DNA of 64,000 nucleotides from Tessaracoccus bendigoensis DSM 12906 (GTDB lineage: Bacteria; Actinomycetota; Actinomycetes; Propionibacteriales; Propionibacteriaceae), in NCBI RefSeq assembly GCF_900141915.1, contig NZ_FQZG01000010.1:1-64000 (forward strand). Direction: 5' to 3'. The translations under genes and the position numbers were made by a program. The notes under the pieces are model-generated. The model was not told the DNA's origin. It ran no database searches and worked only from the letters and a program-made list of their open reading frames with translations. Position 1 is the stretch's first letter. Each line of letters starts with the position of its first letter. Positions 9,033 through 18,639 of this stretch are shown here, piece by piece.

Positions 9033-9820
9033 CGCCAGATCCGAGCACGGGTGTCCGCCGGTGGGGCGGCCTGGTCCCAGAGCCTGCGCCACCTGGGCGC
9101 AGGCTCCGCCCCGTGAGGTGAAGGCGACCCGGTCCGCCGACGCTCCACCGTCCACCAGCTCAGTTCACCCTCATGCACCAACTGCTCGACGTTGCGCTGC
9201 AGCTCGGCTGTCGCGTCCTGCAGCCCCCTCCCGCGTGGATAGAGGGGGGCACCGAACCTGATCGACACCTTCGGCCGTGCCCGCAGCGGCAGCTTCAGCA
9301 GTTCCTTCAGCTTGAAGGTACCGACGAGCCCGACCGGGACGACCGCCACGTTATGTTGGCTGGCAAGGCCTGCCGCCACGTCGGAGAACTCCCCGACCTG
9401 CCGTCCAGCGGCTGGCTCGTCCGTGAAGACGATCACGTTGCGACCCCTGGCCAGCGCACGCGACAGCGCGATGTTCGTCGGACGGAGCTGTGAAGGCATC
9501 GCCATTCTGAGAAGCTGCAGGTCAAGCACCCCCTGCTCGTTCGCAGCGAGCACGAATGGGCGGCGCAGCCCGGTCAGGGAATCGTCTCCCACAAGCTCGA
9601 TGTCGAACCGCAGGGCCAGCAGGCGCAGCGTCAGGTGCCTTCCCGGCCGCTCAGCGCGGGGCCACAGTTGGCGGGCCGGAACCGGGTTCGGGGGCACTCC
9701 CCCCGGCCGACGCCGCTGCAGGGTTGCGCTCAGCGCGTCGAGGAGATCGTTCAGGAGGGTCAGCCTGGGACGTTTCTTCTTCTTGGTGCTCTGCGCCCAG
9801 GACGGGAGGTCCCTGCTCAT
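9029..9820 (-). CDS. PlsC-like acyltransferase-fold protein, catalytic His absent
   Basis: A 263-residue protein resembling 1-acylglycerol-3-phosphate acyltransferases (PlsC/LPLAT). Motif I is NHxxxxD in active enzymes; here it reads NEQGVLD, with Glu in place of the catalytic His. Motif III, usually FPEGTRS, reads FTDEPAAGR. Motif IV is recognisable as VAVVPVGLVG. The C-terminal 40 residues are Arg/Pro-rich. It may be non-catalytic, use different chemistry or be structural. It starts in an ATGA overlap with the LarA-like gene and ends in a GTGA overlap with the GNAT gene, so its synthesis is coupled to both. Confidence 0.75.
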   Translation of the reverse strand: MSRDLPSWAQSTKKKKRPRLTLLNDLLDALSATLQRRRPGGVPPNPVPARQLWPRAERPGRHLTLRLLALRFDIELVGDDSLTGLRRPFVLAANEQGVLDLQLLRMAMPSQLRPTNIALSRALARGRNVIVFTDEPAAGRQVGEFSDVAAGLASQHNVAVVPVGLVGTFKLKELLKLPLRARPKVSIRFGAPLYPRGRGLQDATAELQRNVEQLVHEGELSWWTVERRRTGSPSPHGAEPAPRWRRLWDQAAPPADTRARIWR

Positions 9821-11337
9821 CGGACGTCACCGAGGACAAGCCCCGGGCCCCGCAGCATCGTGATGCTGGGATGCATGCCTACTGTGCCGGAAGCGATCTC
9901 CAATGCGTCGGCATAGGTGGTGGCCGACCGGTGGCCGAGGAGGGCGGCGCACCGACGGTCGCCACCGACCCAGATGATCTCCGAGAACTGCTCGGCCGCC
10001 CTGGCCGTCTCATACCAGAGCTGGTAGACGCGCAGCGGATGGTCCGCGAAGTTCTTGCGGTAGAGGTCCAGGTACCACTCATCGTCCATCGCGCGTGCCT
10101 GGAAGCGGGCCGCGATTTCCCCGGCGTCGGTGGTCTCGGTCAGCACCTTGGCGAAGAAGTCCGCGGCGGCGGACTGGCGGCGGTTGGAGAACCGGTTGCG
10201 CAGCGGATGGAAGGCGATCAGCGCGCCACCCTCACGCGCGAGGGGCTTTGCCAGGTGGCTTCCTGCGCGCCTGACGAGCGCGTGATGGGCCACGTCGAGT
10301 GGTGAGCCGATCGAGTCGACGGCATCGACCGCGGGTCCCCACACGGATGTGACGAGGACATCGGCGGAGCCGTTCACCTCAACGGAGTTCGCGGCCTGCC
10401 ACACCCCGAGAGAGTCGGACAACGATGAGGCGTACCCGCCGCCCACCACGTCGATGACCGCGTAGTCGGCGCGAGGATTCCCGTTGACCAGTTGCGCCCC
10501 CTGCCTCGGCAGCGCCGCGATGATCTGGCGCGACCCGGCCAGCGCGAGCCGGTCGGTGAGCTTCCACTCCCATTCACGGGTCGCCAGGAAACGCAGGCTC
10601 CATGCGAGCAGCGGCTGGCCGAGGACGGCGAACAGCGCGAAAGGCTCGACGGCCCCACGGATCAGGTCGCTCACGCCCTCTGCGAACCCGGGGGCAGGGT
10701 CGAAGCCGAGTAGCCGGTCCAGCGTGGCCAGGTCGGTCAACCCGACCGCGAGCGGATCGTGTTCCGAGGCGTCGGCGCGCACGCCGATGACGACCACCAC
10801 ATCCGATTGTGCGACGCGCCGGTTCAGCAGCACCGGGAAGCCCTGCACCTCACCGATGCTGACGAGGTCGTCGCTGGTGACGTCGTGGCTGCTGATCAGG
10901 GAGTCCGGCAGGAAAGATGTCGCGACCCGGTCGCCGAGCGCCCTGCTGACCTGCTGGGTCGACCAACGTTGCTTCAGCCCGTTGGCGACGACCAGTTCCA
11001 CATCATCGACGCCCCTGCGGGCCGCGATCTCCAGGACCCGCTCGGTGAGTGCCCGGCGCGGATCGAAGTGGGGGCGAGGAAGGGGCGCGTCCTGATCGAT
11101 GATGACCAGGGTCAGTTTCATCCCCGGGCTGAGCTGCTCCGCCAGCGGCGCGCCACCGGTCGGGGCCCCCACCGCCGCCTCGATCAGCCCGACCGGATCT
11201 GAAGATTCTTCGGCATCGGCGGTGTAGACCACCTGGGTGCCGATGCCGAAGCGCTCAAGCCGAAGCTGGGCGCCGGACATCGTCAAGAGGTGTGGGGTCT
11301 TATCGTCGACCTCCAAGACGAACCCGGGACGAGGCAT
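9817..11337 (-). CDS. LarA-fold (DUF2088-like) protein, not an obvious lactate racemase
   Basis: A 506-residue protein resembling the nickel-dependent lactate racemase LarA family. Family-like segments are the N-terminal IIDQDAPLPRP, VDDVELVVANGLKQRW (LarA has a GTHR-type motif here), and SSHDVTSDDLVSIGEVQG followed by PVLLNRRVAQSDVVVVIG. The later GGAK-type segment, carrying the lysine that holds the nickel-pincer cofactor in LarA, is not recognisable; the region reads GVRADASEHDPLAVGL. A racemase role is therefore unlikely and the function is unknown. The ATG follows the reductase-HAD stop by 16 bases, and the stop overlaps the PlsC-like gene. Confidence 0.65.
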   Translation of the reverse strand: MPRPGFVLEVDDKTPHLLTMSGAQLRLERFGIGTQVVYTADAEESSDPVGLIEAAVGAPTGGAPLAEQLSPGMKLTLVIIDQDAPLPRPHFDPRRALTERVLEIAARRGVDDVELVVANGLKQRWSTQQVSRALGDRVATSFLPDSLISSHDVTSDDLVSIGEVQGFPVLLNRRVAQSDVVVVIGVRADASEHDPLAVGLTDLATLDRLLGFDPAPGFAEGVSDLIRGAVEPFALFAVLGQPLLAWSLRFLATREWEWKLTDRLALAGSRQIIAALPRQGAQLVNGNPRADYAVIDVVGGGYASSLSDSLGVWQAANSVEVNGSADVLVTSVWGPAVDAVDSIGSPLDVAHHALVRRAGSHLAKPLAREGGALIAFHPLRNRFSNRRQSAAADFFAKVLTETTDAGEIAARFQARAMDDEWYLDLYRKNFADHPLRVYQLWYETARAAEQFSEIIWVGGDRRCAALLGHRSATTYADALEIASGTVGMHPSITMLRGPGLVLGDVR

Positions 11338-11353
11338 CAGTGGTCCTTTCCGT

Positions 11354-13699
11354 TCACGACATGATTAGACGGGGCAGCGGAGACATTTCCGGCCACTCGA
11401 CGATTGACCAGCCCCTGGACTTGGCGGCGCGCATGAGCCCGATGTCCGGGCTCACGGCCACCGGGTTTCCCACCGCCCCCAGCATCGGCAGGTCCACGTG
11501 GCTGTCAGCATAGGCATACGACGCGGCAAGGTCGATGCCGTGCAACTGCGAGTAGTGGTTGAGCCAGGCGGAACGGGACTCGCCGACCATGGGGGGCCCA
11601 CTCAGGAACCCCGTACACACCCCATCCTCGTCGGTGGCGAGTTCGGCTGCGACGATCGTGTCGAACAGTCCTTCGAAGGGCCGGGTCAGTGGGCGGATCA
11701 CCCCCGTCATCAGGATCGTGGTGTGACCGGCGTTCCGGTGCTCCCTGATCCGGCGGATGGCTTCCGGGGACATGCGGTCGAGGATCAGCGGGGCGAGCTT
11801 CTCGTCGACGCATTCCTCGAGCGCGGCCAGATTTGCGCCGGCGTAGCGCCGGTAGATGGACCGGAGGAAGACACCACGGTCGCGTCTCTCCGCGGCGAGA
11901 TAGACGGGCAACCGCAGCGCCAGGCCTGCGACCTCACCTACCCGCTTCAGCGGGGAGAGTTCCGGCAGCCTGGCCCACAGGTAGGTCTCAACGACGTTGG
12001 TCGCCATGACGGTGCCGTCCAGGTCGAACGCGGCGAGTACGGTCCCCGGCTCGGCCTGTTTCAGGTCACGGAAGGTCGATGAGCGCGACTTGCGGCGTTT
12101 GCGGGCGGATTCCAAGCGACGCACCGGATCGGTGATCGCCGGGATGTGGACCTCTTCCATGTAGTGGGTCCACTCAAAACTGGCGGAGTCGAACCCGAAC
12201 CGTTCCCGATCGTCTTCGTGAAGGCTGTTGTGCAGCGCCAGGGTGCAGTCGTCGACGAAGTGGAGTTCCGACTGCAGGTACTCGCCGTAGAGGGAGAGGT
12301 ACTTGCCTAGGAAGTCCAGCTGCTTTCTGGCCTTGTCCAGTGAGGTGGCCAACTGCCGCGTCCGCTTTCCCCGCCACGCGAAGCTGAGCGCCAGGTTCCC
12401 GAGTTTGACCCCCTTGTCCGCGACCTTCAGGAACGTCTCCACCGGCTCCGCCCCCGGGAAATTCCAGGTGGCTGGCGCCGTCGACCCGAGGCCCGTGGCG
12501 TAGGGGTGTTGGCTGAAGTAGTTGCGGACGTGTTCGTAGATGCCGCGGAAGGTCAGCGGGTTCCTTGCGCCGGAGCTGCAGTGGTAGTACTCGGGTTTGC
12601 CGACCTCCGGCTGCGTGGCGCAGACCGCGACGATCGCGTTGACGACGAAGTCGCACGGGATGATGTCGATCACCGCGTCCGGCGAAGCCGGGAACTCGGG
12701 CAGTTGCCCGCGCCCGTAGGCGAGGATGATCGGGTCGGCCATCTTGAAGCCCTCGATCCAGCCCGGGTACGGGTCTTTCAGCGAAGACTCGACGATGGCG
12801 GGACGCACGATCGAGGCCCGGAAGTCGCCGCAGAGGTCGGCCACCACCCGTTCGGCCAAGGCCTTGGCGAAGGTGTACACGTCGGTCCAGCCGAGGGACC
12901 TAGCCCGTTCGGTGCCCGCCGCCACGAGTTCACGCTTTACCCACTCCAGGCGGCGGCGCTCGGTGTCTTCGGAGGTCGTCAGGTACCCCGCCTGCCGGTG
13001 CAGGGCCTCCGCCTCCTCACGCAACGCGGTCAGTTGCTCGGCGCTACGGGACCGTGCTTCGATGTGCTCCTTCATCGCCAACGCGGCACGGGTCTCGGCC
13101 TCGTAGTCGATGTTGTGGATGTGCCCGGCCTCCGGGATCGCACCGCGCCGCCGCCCTGCCGTGTAGGCGGTGGAAACGTGCAGATAGTGCGGGACCCGCA
13201 CCAGGTTGCCATCCTCGTCCGAACAGGCCTCCCTCAGCTTCGCCAGGAGCGCCTTGGTGCCCACGACGTTGGTCATGAACGCCTGGTCGATGGGTGGGTC
13301 GAACGAGACGTCACCTGCGCAGTGCAGGAGCACATCGAGGTCACGAGGAAGATCGGGCACCTGCGGCAGGTCGCCTTCGATCACGGCGACGCGGGTGCGC
13401 ATCAGCTCCTCAACACCCCCCGCGGCACGCACCACGTCCGCGAAGATCTTCTTCTTCAGTAGGCCCGCCACCCGCTGCTCAGCGGTCACCGAACCCTTGC
13501 GGCGCACGAGCACCGCCGTCACCGTGTCGGGGCATTGGGTGAGCACCTTCCAGAGGATCTGCTCGCCGATGAACCCGGTAACCCCGGTCATCACGATCTT
13601 CTTGCCTGCCAGCAGGTCGGCGATGCGCCCGTCGAGCAGGGGTGGCACGTGGGTGGTGGTCGAGCCGGTCCCGAACGTGCTGGCTGGGGCGTTGACCAT
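11354..13699 (-). CDS. Fatty-acyl reductase-like SDR fused to HAD-IB phosphatase
   Basis: A 781-residue fusion. Residues about 33-400 form a male-sterility/NAD-binding-4 type extended SDR: GVTGFIG at 39-45, STAYT at 176-180 and catalytic YTFAK at 275-279. This family includes acyl-CoA or acyl-carrier reductases. Residues about 553-765 form a HAD subfamily IB hydrolase: motif I DLDGT at 559-563, a motif II threonine near TGVIRPL, and motif III ADSHVDLPML from 731. The linker (about 410-540) is basic and helical. The start overlaps the hisA stop by one base (TGATG). An in-frame start 312 bases upstream was rejected because it would lie inside hisA. A lipid or isoprenoid substrate is plausible but unproven. 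Confidence 0.85.
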   Translation of the reverse strand: MVNAPASTFGTGSTTTHVPPLLDGRIADLLAGKKIVMTGVTGFIGEQILWKVLTQCPDTVTAVLVRRKGSVTAEQRVAGLLKKKIFADVVRAAGGVEELMRTRVAVIEGDLPQVPDLPRDLDVLLHCAGDVSFDPPIDQAFMTNVVGTKALLAKLREACSDEDGNLVRVPHYLHVSTAYTAGRRRGAIPEAGHIHNIDYEAETRAALAMKEHIEARSRSAEQLTALREEAEALHRQAGYLTTSEDTERRRLEWVKRELVAAGTERARSLGWTDVYTFAKALAERVVADLCGDFRASIVRPAIVESSLKDPYPGWIEGFKMADPIILAYGRGQLPEFPASPDAVIDIIPCDFVVNAIVAVCATQPEVGKPEYYHCSSGARNPLTFRGIYEHVRNYFSQHPYATGLGSTAPATWNFPGAEPVETFLKVADKGVKLGNLALSFAWRGKRTRQLATSLDKARKQLDFLGKYLSLYGEYLQSELHFVDDCTLALHNSLHEDDRERFGFDSASFEWTHYMEEVHIPAITDPVRRLESARKRRKSRSSTFRDLKQAEPGTVLAAFDLDGTVMATNVVETYLWARLPELSPLKRVGEVAGLALRLPVYLAAERRDRGVFLRSIYRRYAGANLAALEECVDEKLAPLILDRMSPEAIRRIREHRNAGHTTILMTGVIRPLTRPFEGLFDTIVAAELATDEDGVCTGFLSGPPMVGESRSAWLNHYSQLHGIDLAASYAYADSHVDLPMLGAVGNPVAVSPDIGLMRAAKSRGWSIVEWPEMSPLPRLIMS

Positions 13700-14430
13700 C
13701 AGAGCCGCCCCCCAGCCACCTGGAGCGCCTCCTCGATGGTGAACCTGCCGACGTAGAGCGCGGTGCCGATGATGGCTCCTTCGATCCCCTGGGGGACCAG
13801 CGCCCGGAGGTCGGCCAGGTCCTGCAACGTCGCGATGCCCCCTGAGGCAATGACGGGTCGGCCACTGCGCTCTGCCACGGCGGTGAGCAGGTCGACGTTG
13901 GGGCCGGTCAGCATGCCGTCCGAGTTGACGTCCGTGACGACGAAGCGCTCGCATCCAGCGGCCACCAGCCTGTCGAGGGTCTCGGTCCAGGCTCCACCCT
14001 CGGTCGTCCAACCTCGGGCGGCCAGGTTCTCACCGCGCACATCGAGCCCGACGGCGACCCGGTCGCCGTAGCGGGCGACGACCTCGTCGCACCAGTCGGG
14101 ATTTTCTAGGGCCGCCGTCCCGATGTTGATCCTCCTGGCACCCGTGGCGAGCGCCCGCTCCAGCGAGGATTCGTCGCGGATGCCGCCGGAGAGTTCGACC
14201 TGGATGTCGAGCCGACCGACGATGTCTCGGAGCAGTTCCGCGTTCGAGCCGCGGCCGAATGCGGCGTCGAGGTCCACGAGGTGGAGCCAGCTCGCGCCGC
14301 CGTCCTGCCAGCGCAGCGCCGCCTGTAGCGGGTCGCCGAACTCCTTCTGGGTTCCGGCCACCCCCTGAACCAGTTGGACGGCCTGCCCGCCCTGCACGTC
14401 AACCGCAGGCAACAATTGCAAAGTCTCCAC
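13699..14430 (-). CDS. priA: ProFAR isomerase HisA, probably bifunctional PriA
   Basis: A 243-residue TIM-barrel enzyme of histidine biosynthesis that isomerises ProFAR to PRFAR. It starts with [20 protein letters not shown] (catalytic Asp in AVDV). The conserved LSGGIRD and [14 protein letters not shown] (second catalytic Asp), the phosphate-binding [12 protein letters not shown] and the [17 protein letters not shown] end are present. In actinomycetes the orthologue PriA also does the TrpF step. No trpF is present in this window although trpE, C, B and A are, which fits PriA. It is the last his gene of the hisD-C-B-H-A run; hisF, the usual next gene, is replaced by the SDR-HAD fusion. Confidence 0.93.
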   Translation of the reverse strand: METLQLLPAVDVQGGQAVQLVQGVAGTQKEFGDPLQAALRWQDGGASWLHLVDLDAAFGRGSNAELLRDIVGRLDIQVELSGGIRDESSLERALATGARRINIGTAALENPDWCDEVVARYGDRVAVGLDVRGENLAARGWTTEGGAWTETLDRLVAAGCERFVVTDVNSDGMLTGPNVDLLTAVAERSGRPVIASGGIATLQDLADLRALVPQGIEGAIIGTALYVGRFTIEEALQVAGGRL

Positions 14431-14454
14431 GACGCCACACCCTATCCGAATCGG

Positions 14455-15057
14455 TCAACCAATCATGTGCAGCCAGTTCGCGATGAGTCGCGCACCGGCC
14501 CTTCCCGACTTCTCGGGGTGGAACTGGGTCGAGGACAGGTTGCCGCGCTCGACCGCTGCGACGAACCGGCCCCCCTCGTGCTCGGCGACGGACGTGAGGC
14601 ATCCCTTGGGTGCGTTCAAGGCGGCATACGAGTGCACGAAGTAGAACCGTTGCCCGGACAACCCGTCGAGCAGTCGTGTTCCGGCGGGCGCCTCGACGGT
14701 GTTCCAGCCCATGTGGGGCAGCCTCCTGGCGGGCAACTCCTCGACCTGCCCCTCGAACAGGCCGAGCCCTGGGGTCGCCACACCGTGTTCGGTGCCCCCG
14801 TCGAAGAGGACCTGATGCCCGACGCAGATGCCGATCAGCGGACGGTCTGCCGCAACCCAGTCCCGGATGAGCTCCACTCCCCCGGCTGCGGTCAGCCCAC
14901 GCACGCACGCCTCGAAAGCGCCGACCCCCGGCACGACCAGCGCGTCCTGTCGACGTAGGAGACCAAGGTCGGACGTCACGCTGACGCGAGCCCCGGCGTC
15001 CTCGAACGCACGGGCCGCCGAGTGCAGGTTTCCCGATCCGTAGTCGAGCAGTCCCAC
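14455..15057 (-). CDS. hisH: Imidazole glycerol phosphate synthase glutaminase subunit HisH
   Basis: A 200-residue class I glutamine amidotransferase that supplies ammonia to HisF. Visible are GLLDYGSGNLHS at the N-terminus, the oxyanion region PGVGAFEACV, the nucleophile elbow GICVGHQVLF (usually GICLGMQ) with the catalytic Cys, and the His-Glu pair in QFHPEKSG near the end. The start is a GTG nine bases beyond the hisB stop; no ATG is available nearby. The partner hisF is not in this window. Confidence 0.94.
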   Translation of the reverse strand: MGLLDYGSGNLHSAARAFEDAGARVSVTSDLGLLRRQDALVVPGVGAFEACVRGLTAAGGVELIRDWVAADRPLIGICVGHQVLFDGGTEHGVATPGLGLFEGQVEELPARRLPHMGWNTVEAPAGTRLLDGLSGQRFYFVHSYAALNAPKGCLTSVAEHEGGRFVAAVERGNLSSTQFHPEKSGRAGARLIANWLHMIG

Positions 15058-15065
15058 CCGCCTGT

Positions 15066-15674
15066 TCAGAGCGCACCCTTTGTGCTCGGGATCCCCTGCT
15101 GGCGCGGGTCGATCTCGACGGCCTCGCGCAACGCCCGGGCCAGCGCCTTGAACTCGGCCTCGACGATGTGGTGCGGATCGCGGCCGGCAAGCAGCCGGAG
15201 ATGCAAGCAGATACCCGCGTTGAGCGCCAGCGCCTCGAAGACGTGGTAGGTCATGGAACCGGCGTAGGGCACCCCGCTGCCACCGATGAGCGCATAGGGC
15301 TGCCCCTCCGGCTCCCCTGTGCAGGTGACGTAGGGGCGGCCTGCAACATCGACGACGACATCGGCGATCGCCTCGTCGAGCGGGATGACCGCGTGCCCGT
15401 AGCGCCGGATGCCCGCCTTGTCCCCGAGCGCGGCCTTCAGCGCCTGGCCGATGCAGATGGCGGTGTCCTCCACCGTGTGGTGGCCGTCGATGTGCAGATC
15501 GCCTTCAGCGCTTACGCTCAGGTCGATCAGGGAGTGTTTCGACAGCGCGGTGAGCATGTGGTCGTAGAAACCCACGCCGGTGGTCACGTCGGAGGCGCCG
15601 GTACCGTCCAGGTCGACGGTCACGGTGATCGTCGACTCGCTGGTGGATCGGCTGACGGTCGCGGTGCGGCTCAT
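15066..15674 (-). CDS. hisB: Imidazoleglycerol-phosphate dehydratase
   Basis: A 202-residue monofunctional IGP dehydratase acting on imidazoleglycerol phosphate in histidine synthesis. The family's metal-binding segments are visible: [24 protein letters not shown], the second-half [15 protein letters not shown], and [21 protein letters not shown]. The HAD phosphatase domain found in E. coli HisB is absent, as is usual in actinomycetes. The start overlaps the hisC stop by four bases (ATGA). Confidence 0.96.
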   Translation of the reverse strand: MSRTATVSRSTSESTITVTVDLDGTGASDVTTGVGFYDHMLTALSKHSLIDLSVSAEGDLHIDGHHTVEDTAICIGQALKAALGDKAGIRRYGHAVIPLDEAIADVVVDVAGRPYVTCTGEPEGQPYALIGGSGVPYAGSMTYHVFEALALNAGICLHLRLLAGRDPHHIVEAEFKALARALREAVEIDPRQQGIPSTKGAL

Positions 15675-16762
15675 GCGGGGTTCCCTTCGAGCTTGGGTGA
15701 GAGTTCGTCTAGCGCGGAACGCAGTATCGCCATCTCGTGCGGGGTGCCCGCGGAGACGCGCAGGTAGCCGGCCGGTCCGGTCTCGCGGATCAGGATTCCC
15801 CGGTCCAGGAGATCCTGCCAGACCATGTGCCGGTCCGGGAACCGGCCGATCAGCGAGAAGTTCGCCTCGGAGTCGACGACGTCGTATCGGCGGCCACGGG
15901 CCCACGCCTCGAACGCCCTAGCCTCGCCCGCCAGGGCCCGGACCTGTGCGAGCAGCTCGTCGGAGTGCGCGAGCGCCACGCGGGCGATGGCCTGGGTCTG
16001 AGCGCTGAGGTGGTACGGGAGCCGCACGATCCGGCAGGCGTCGACGATCGCCGGGGCCGCGGCGAGGTAGCCGATGCGGCCACCGGCCAGGGCAAACGCC
16101 TTCGACATGGTGCGCGACACGATCAGCCTCGGGTACCGGTCGAGCAACTCCAGCGCGCTCGGCCGGCTGGAGAACTCCTGGTATGCCTCGTCGACCACGA
16201 TCAGCTTGTCGGTGCCTTGCGCGATCGCTTCGATCGTGTCCAGATCGACCGCCGTACCCGTCGGGTTGTTCGGTGTGGTGATCAGAACCAGCGTCGGATC
16301 GTGCTCGGCGATGGCGCGCAGCACCAGCTCGGTGTCCACGGTGTAGTCGGCGCGGCGGGGGACGGTGACATAGCCCGTGCAGGTGTTGCGGGCGTACTCG
16401 GGGTACATCGAGTAGGTGGGCGTGAACGTCAGCACCTTCCTACCCGGGCCACCGAAGGCGGTGAGCAGATGGGACATCACCTCGTTGGAACCGTTGGCGA
16501 CCCAGATGTCGGCAGCGGTCAGGCCGTGACCGAGGTAGTGGGCGAGGTCGCTGCGCAGCGCCGTCGCCTCGCGGTCTGGGTAGCGGTTCAGGCCACCGGC
16601 CAGCGAGACCACGGCCGCGGCCATTTCGTGGCGGATCGCGGGCGACGGGGGGTAGGGATTCTCGTTGACGTTGAGCACGACGGGCACGTCCAGCTGTGGC
16701 GCCCCGTAGGGTTCCTGACCGATCAGGTCTTCGCGTAGCGGCAGGTCGGAGAGCCGGATCAT
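15671..16762 (-). CDS. hisC: Histidinol-phosphate aminotransferase
   Basis: A 363-residue PLP-dependent class I/II aminotransferase converting imidazole acetol phosphate and glutamate to histidinol phosphate. It opens with [35 protein letters not shown] is the cofactor phosphate region, [13 protein letters not shown] and [10 protein letters not shown] follow, and the Schiff-base lysine sits in [17 protein letters not shown]. Length is normal. It is overlapped by four bases at both ends, with hisD upstream and hisB downstream. Confidence 0.96.
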   Translation of the reverse strand: MIRLSDLPLREDLIGQEPYGAPQLDVPVVLNVNENPYPPSPAIRHEMAAAVVSLAGGLNRYPDREATALRSDLAHYLGHGLTAADIWVANGSNEVMSHLLTAFGGPGRKVLTFTPTYSMYPEYARNTCTGYVTVPRRADYTVDTELVLRAIAEHDPTLVLITTPNNPTGTAVDLDTIEAIAQGTDKLIVVDEAYQEFSSRPSALELLDRYPRLIVSRTMSKAFALAGGRIGYLAAAPAIVDACRIVRLPYHLSAQTQAIARVALAHSDELLAQVRALAGEARAFEAWARGRRYDVVDSEANFSLIGRFPDRHMVWQDLLDRGILIRETGPAGYLRVSAGTPHEMAILRSALDELSPKLEGNPA

Positions 16763-18063
16763 GGGCGCCGCCTGACGGCCACCGCAGCGGCGTGGCCCGG
16801 CAGATTCTCGGCCAACGCGAACCGTTCGACGCCGTCTGCCAGGCCGAGTAGGCCCTCCTCGTCGTAGGCGATGACGTGCATGGTCCTCACGAACGAGCGG
16901 ACGGTCAGCCCTGAGGAATGCGCCCCGGCCCCTGCGGTCGGCAGCACGTGGGTCGACCCGGCCGAGTAGTCGCCGACCGAGACCGGCGAGTAGTCGCCGA
17001 CGAACACCGCACCGGCGTTACGGACCCGCGCGGCAACCGCCGCCGCGTCCGCGGTCTGGATCTCCAGGTGTTCGGCCGCGTAGGCATCGGCGACGCGCAC
17101 CGCCTGGTCGATGTCGCGGACCAGCACGACGGCGGACTGCTCGCCGCCGAGCGCCGTCCGGATCCGTTCCGAGTGGAGGGTGGAGGCCACCTGCCTCTCG
17201 ACCTCCGCTCTGACCTCGGCCGCGAGTTCTGCCGAGGTGGTGATCAACACTGATGCGGCGAGTGGGTCGTGCTCGGCCTGTGAGATGAGGTCGGCGGCCA
17301 CGAAGGCGGGGTTGGCTGTCTCGTCGGCGACGATGGCGATCTCGGTCGGCCCGGCCTCGGAGTCGATGCCGACGATTCCGCGGACGAGACGCTTCGCGGC
17401 GACCACATAGATGTTGCCGGGACCGGTGACCAAAGAAACCGGCTCGCACAACCCCTCCACCCCGTAGGCGAACATGGCGATCGCCTGCGAACCACCCACG
17501 GCATAGACCTCGTCCACGCCCAGCAGGTGACAAAGGGCCAGGATGTTGGGGTGCGGCAACCCACCAAACTCGCGCTGCGGAGGAGATGCGATCGCGATGG
17601 ATTCGACCCCCGCGACCTGCGCGGGCACCACGTTCATGATGACGCTTGACGCCAACGGCGCCAACCCGCCAGGCACATACAGCCCTACCCGGTCCACCGG
17701 CACGTTGCGGAGCGAGACGTAGGCCCCGTCGGCCAGGACCGCGGGGGCCTGATCGGCATCGACTTCAAGCTCCTCCGCGACCTGTCGGCGGCGCCGGATG
17801 GACTCGGAGAACGCGGCAAGCAACTCGGGATCGAGCTCATCTGCCGCCCTGCGCAACTCCGCCACGGGCACCCGGACGGCCGCAGGTGCGACCCCGTCGA
17901 ACCGCTCGGAGTACTCGATGATGGCCGGTACGCCCCGGTGGGCGACATCTGCCACGATCGGGCGGACCACGTCAAGGGCCGCGTCGACGTCGAACCGGCC
18001 ACGCGGGAGACGCGACCGGTATCCGCCGTCTATCCCGGTGAAGTCAAGAGTCTGGAGCACCAT
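16759..18063 (-). CDS. hisD: Histidinol dehydrogenase
   Basis: A 434-residue zinc enzyme that oxidises histidinol to histidine in two NAD-dependent steps. Diagnostic blocks include [71 protein letters not shown], and the C-terminal [21 protein letters not shown] with the catalytic region. It is the first his gene here and starts six bases beyond the stop of the small membrane gene, so it may be transcribed from upstream of dnaE. Confidence 0.97.
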   Translation of the reverse strand: MVLQTLDFTGIDGGYRSRLPRGRFDVDAALDVVRPIVADVAHRGVPAIIEYSERFDGVAPAAVRVPVAELRRAADELDPELLAAFSESIRRRRQVAEELEVDADQAPAVLADGAYVSLRNVPVDRVGLYVPGGLAPLASSVIMNVVPAQVAGVESIAIASPPQREFGGLPHPNILALCHLLGVDEVYAVGGSQAIAMFAYGVEGLCEPVSLVTGPGNIYVVAAKRLVRGIVGIDSEAGPTEIAIVADETANPAFVAADLISQAEHDPLAASVLITTSAELAAEVRAEVERQVASTLHSERIRTALGGEQSAVVLVRDIDQAVRVADAYAAEHLEIQTADAAAVAARVRNAGAVFVGDYSPVSVGDYSAGSTHVLPTAGAGAHSSGLTVRSFVRTMHVIAYDEEGLLGLADGVERFALAENLPGHAAAVAVRRRP

Positions 18064-18069
18064 CCGAGT

Positions 18070-18639
18070 CTATCGGTTACCCGCAGGCTCGCCCTCTGCC
18101 TGATCATTGGGCGGCTCAGGCCAGAAGGCGGCCAGGAGCATGATGGGCGTCACCGCGGCGAATGGACCGACCAGAAGCGCGGATAGGGCCCTCAGCTGCA
18201 GGTCGACCTGGACCGTGTCTCCGGCCGAGGCGACCGCGAGCCGCTGGGTGAATCCGGAGGAGCCCACGATGGTCCCGAGCCTCCATGCCATCAACGAGGC
18301 CCCTAGCGCCGCGGCAGGAGGCACGATCGTGACCACCCAACCGGCCCTGTGCAGCACCATCCAACCGCCCACGCCGATCACCAGCCCGACGATCCCGGTG
18401 ATCAGGGTGAAACTGGCATCGGCACCGATGATGTCGGCCAGTTCGAGTTCCGACATGGTGGCCGACAGGTCTTCGCGGACTACGTACGAGGGCAGGTGCG
18501 TGGTGAGGGCCCAGACGAGCCCGCCCACCGCCCCGAGCAGTACTGCCCCGCCGAGGAACACGGCGACCTTCCAGATCCTCCGCTCCCAGAGAGCGGCCAG
18601 TTGCCCGCTGGAGGGGATCGCCAGTTTGGGTGCGGTCAT
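18070..18639 (-). CDS. Four-TM membrane protein of unknown function
   Basis: A 189-residue protein with four hydrophobic segments: about residues 25-46, 78-96, 100-120 and 152-172. A cytoplasmic basic stretch (WERRIWK) precedes the first helix, and the tail is acidic and Pro-rich. It resembles the DUF2567-type membrane proteins of actinomycetes, but I cannot assign a function. It is coupled to dnaE through an ATGA overlap and lies six bases before hisD, so it bridges the two. Confidence 0.75.
   Translation of the reverse strand: MTAPKLAIPSSGQLAALWERRIWKVAVFLGGAVLLGAVGGLVWALTTHLPSYVVREDLSATMSELELADIIGADASFTLITGIVGLVIGVGGWMVLHRAGWVVTIVPPAAALGASLMAWRLGTIVGSSGFTQRLAVASAGDTVQVDLQLRALSALLVGPFAAVTPIMLLAAFWPEPPNDQAEGEPAGNR

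Noticed and set aside
9029-9155. Upstream start for the tandem GNAT gene
   Set aside because: The extra residues would overlap the PlsC-like gene by 127 bases; the GTG in the GTGA overlap is the better start.
13699-14011. Extended N-terminus of the reductase-HAD protein
   Set aside because: The extra 104 codons lie entirely inside hisA and lack similarity; the TGATG overlap gives a clear start at 13699.
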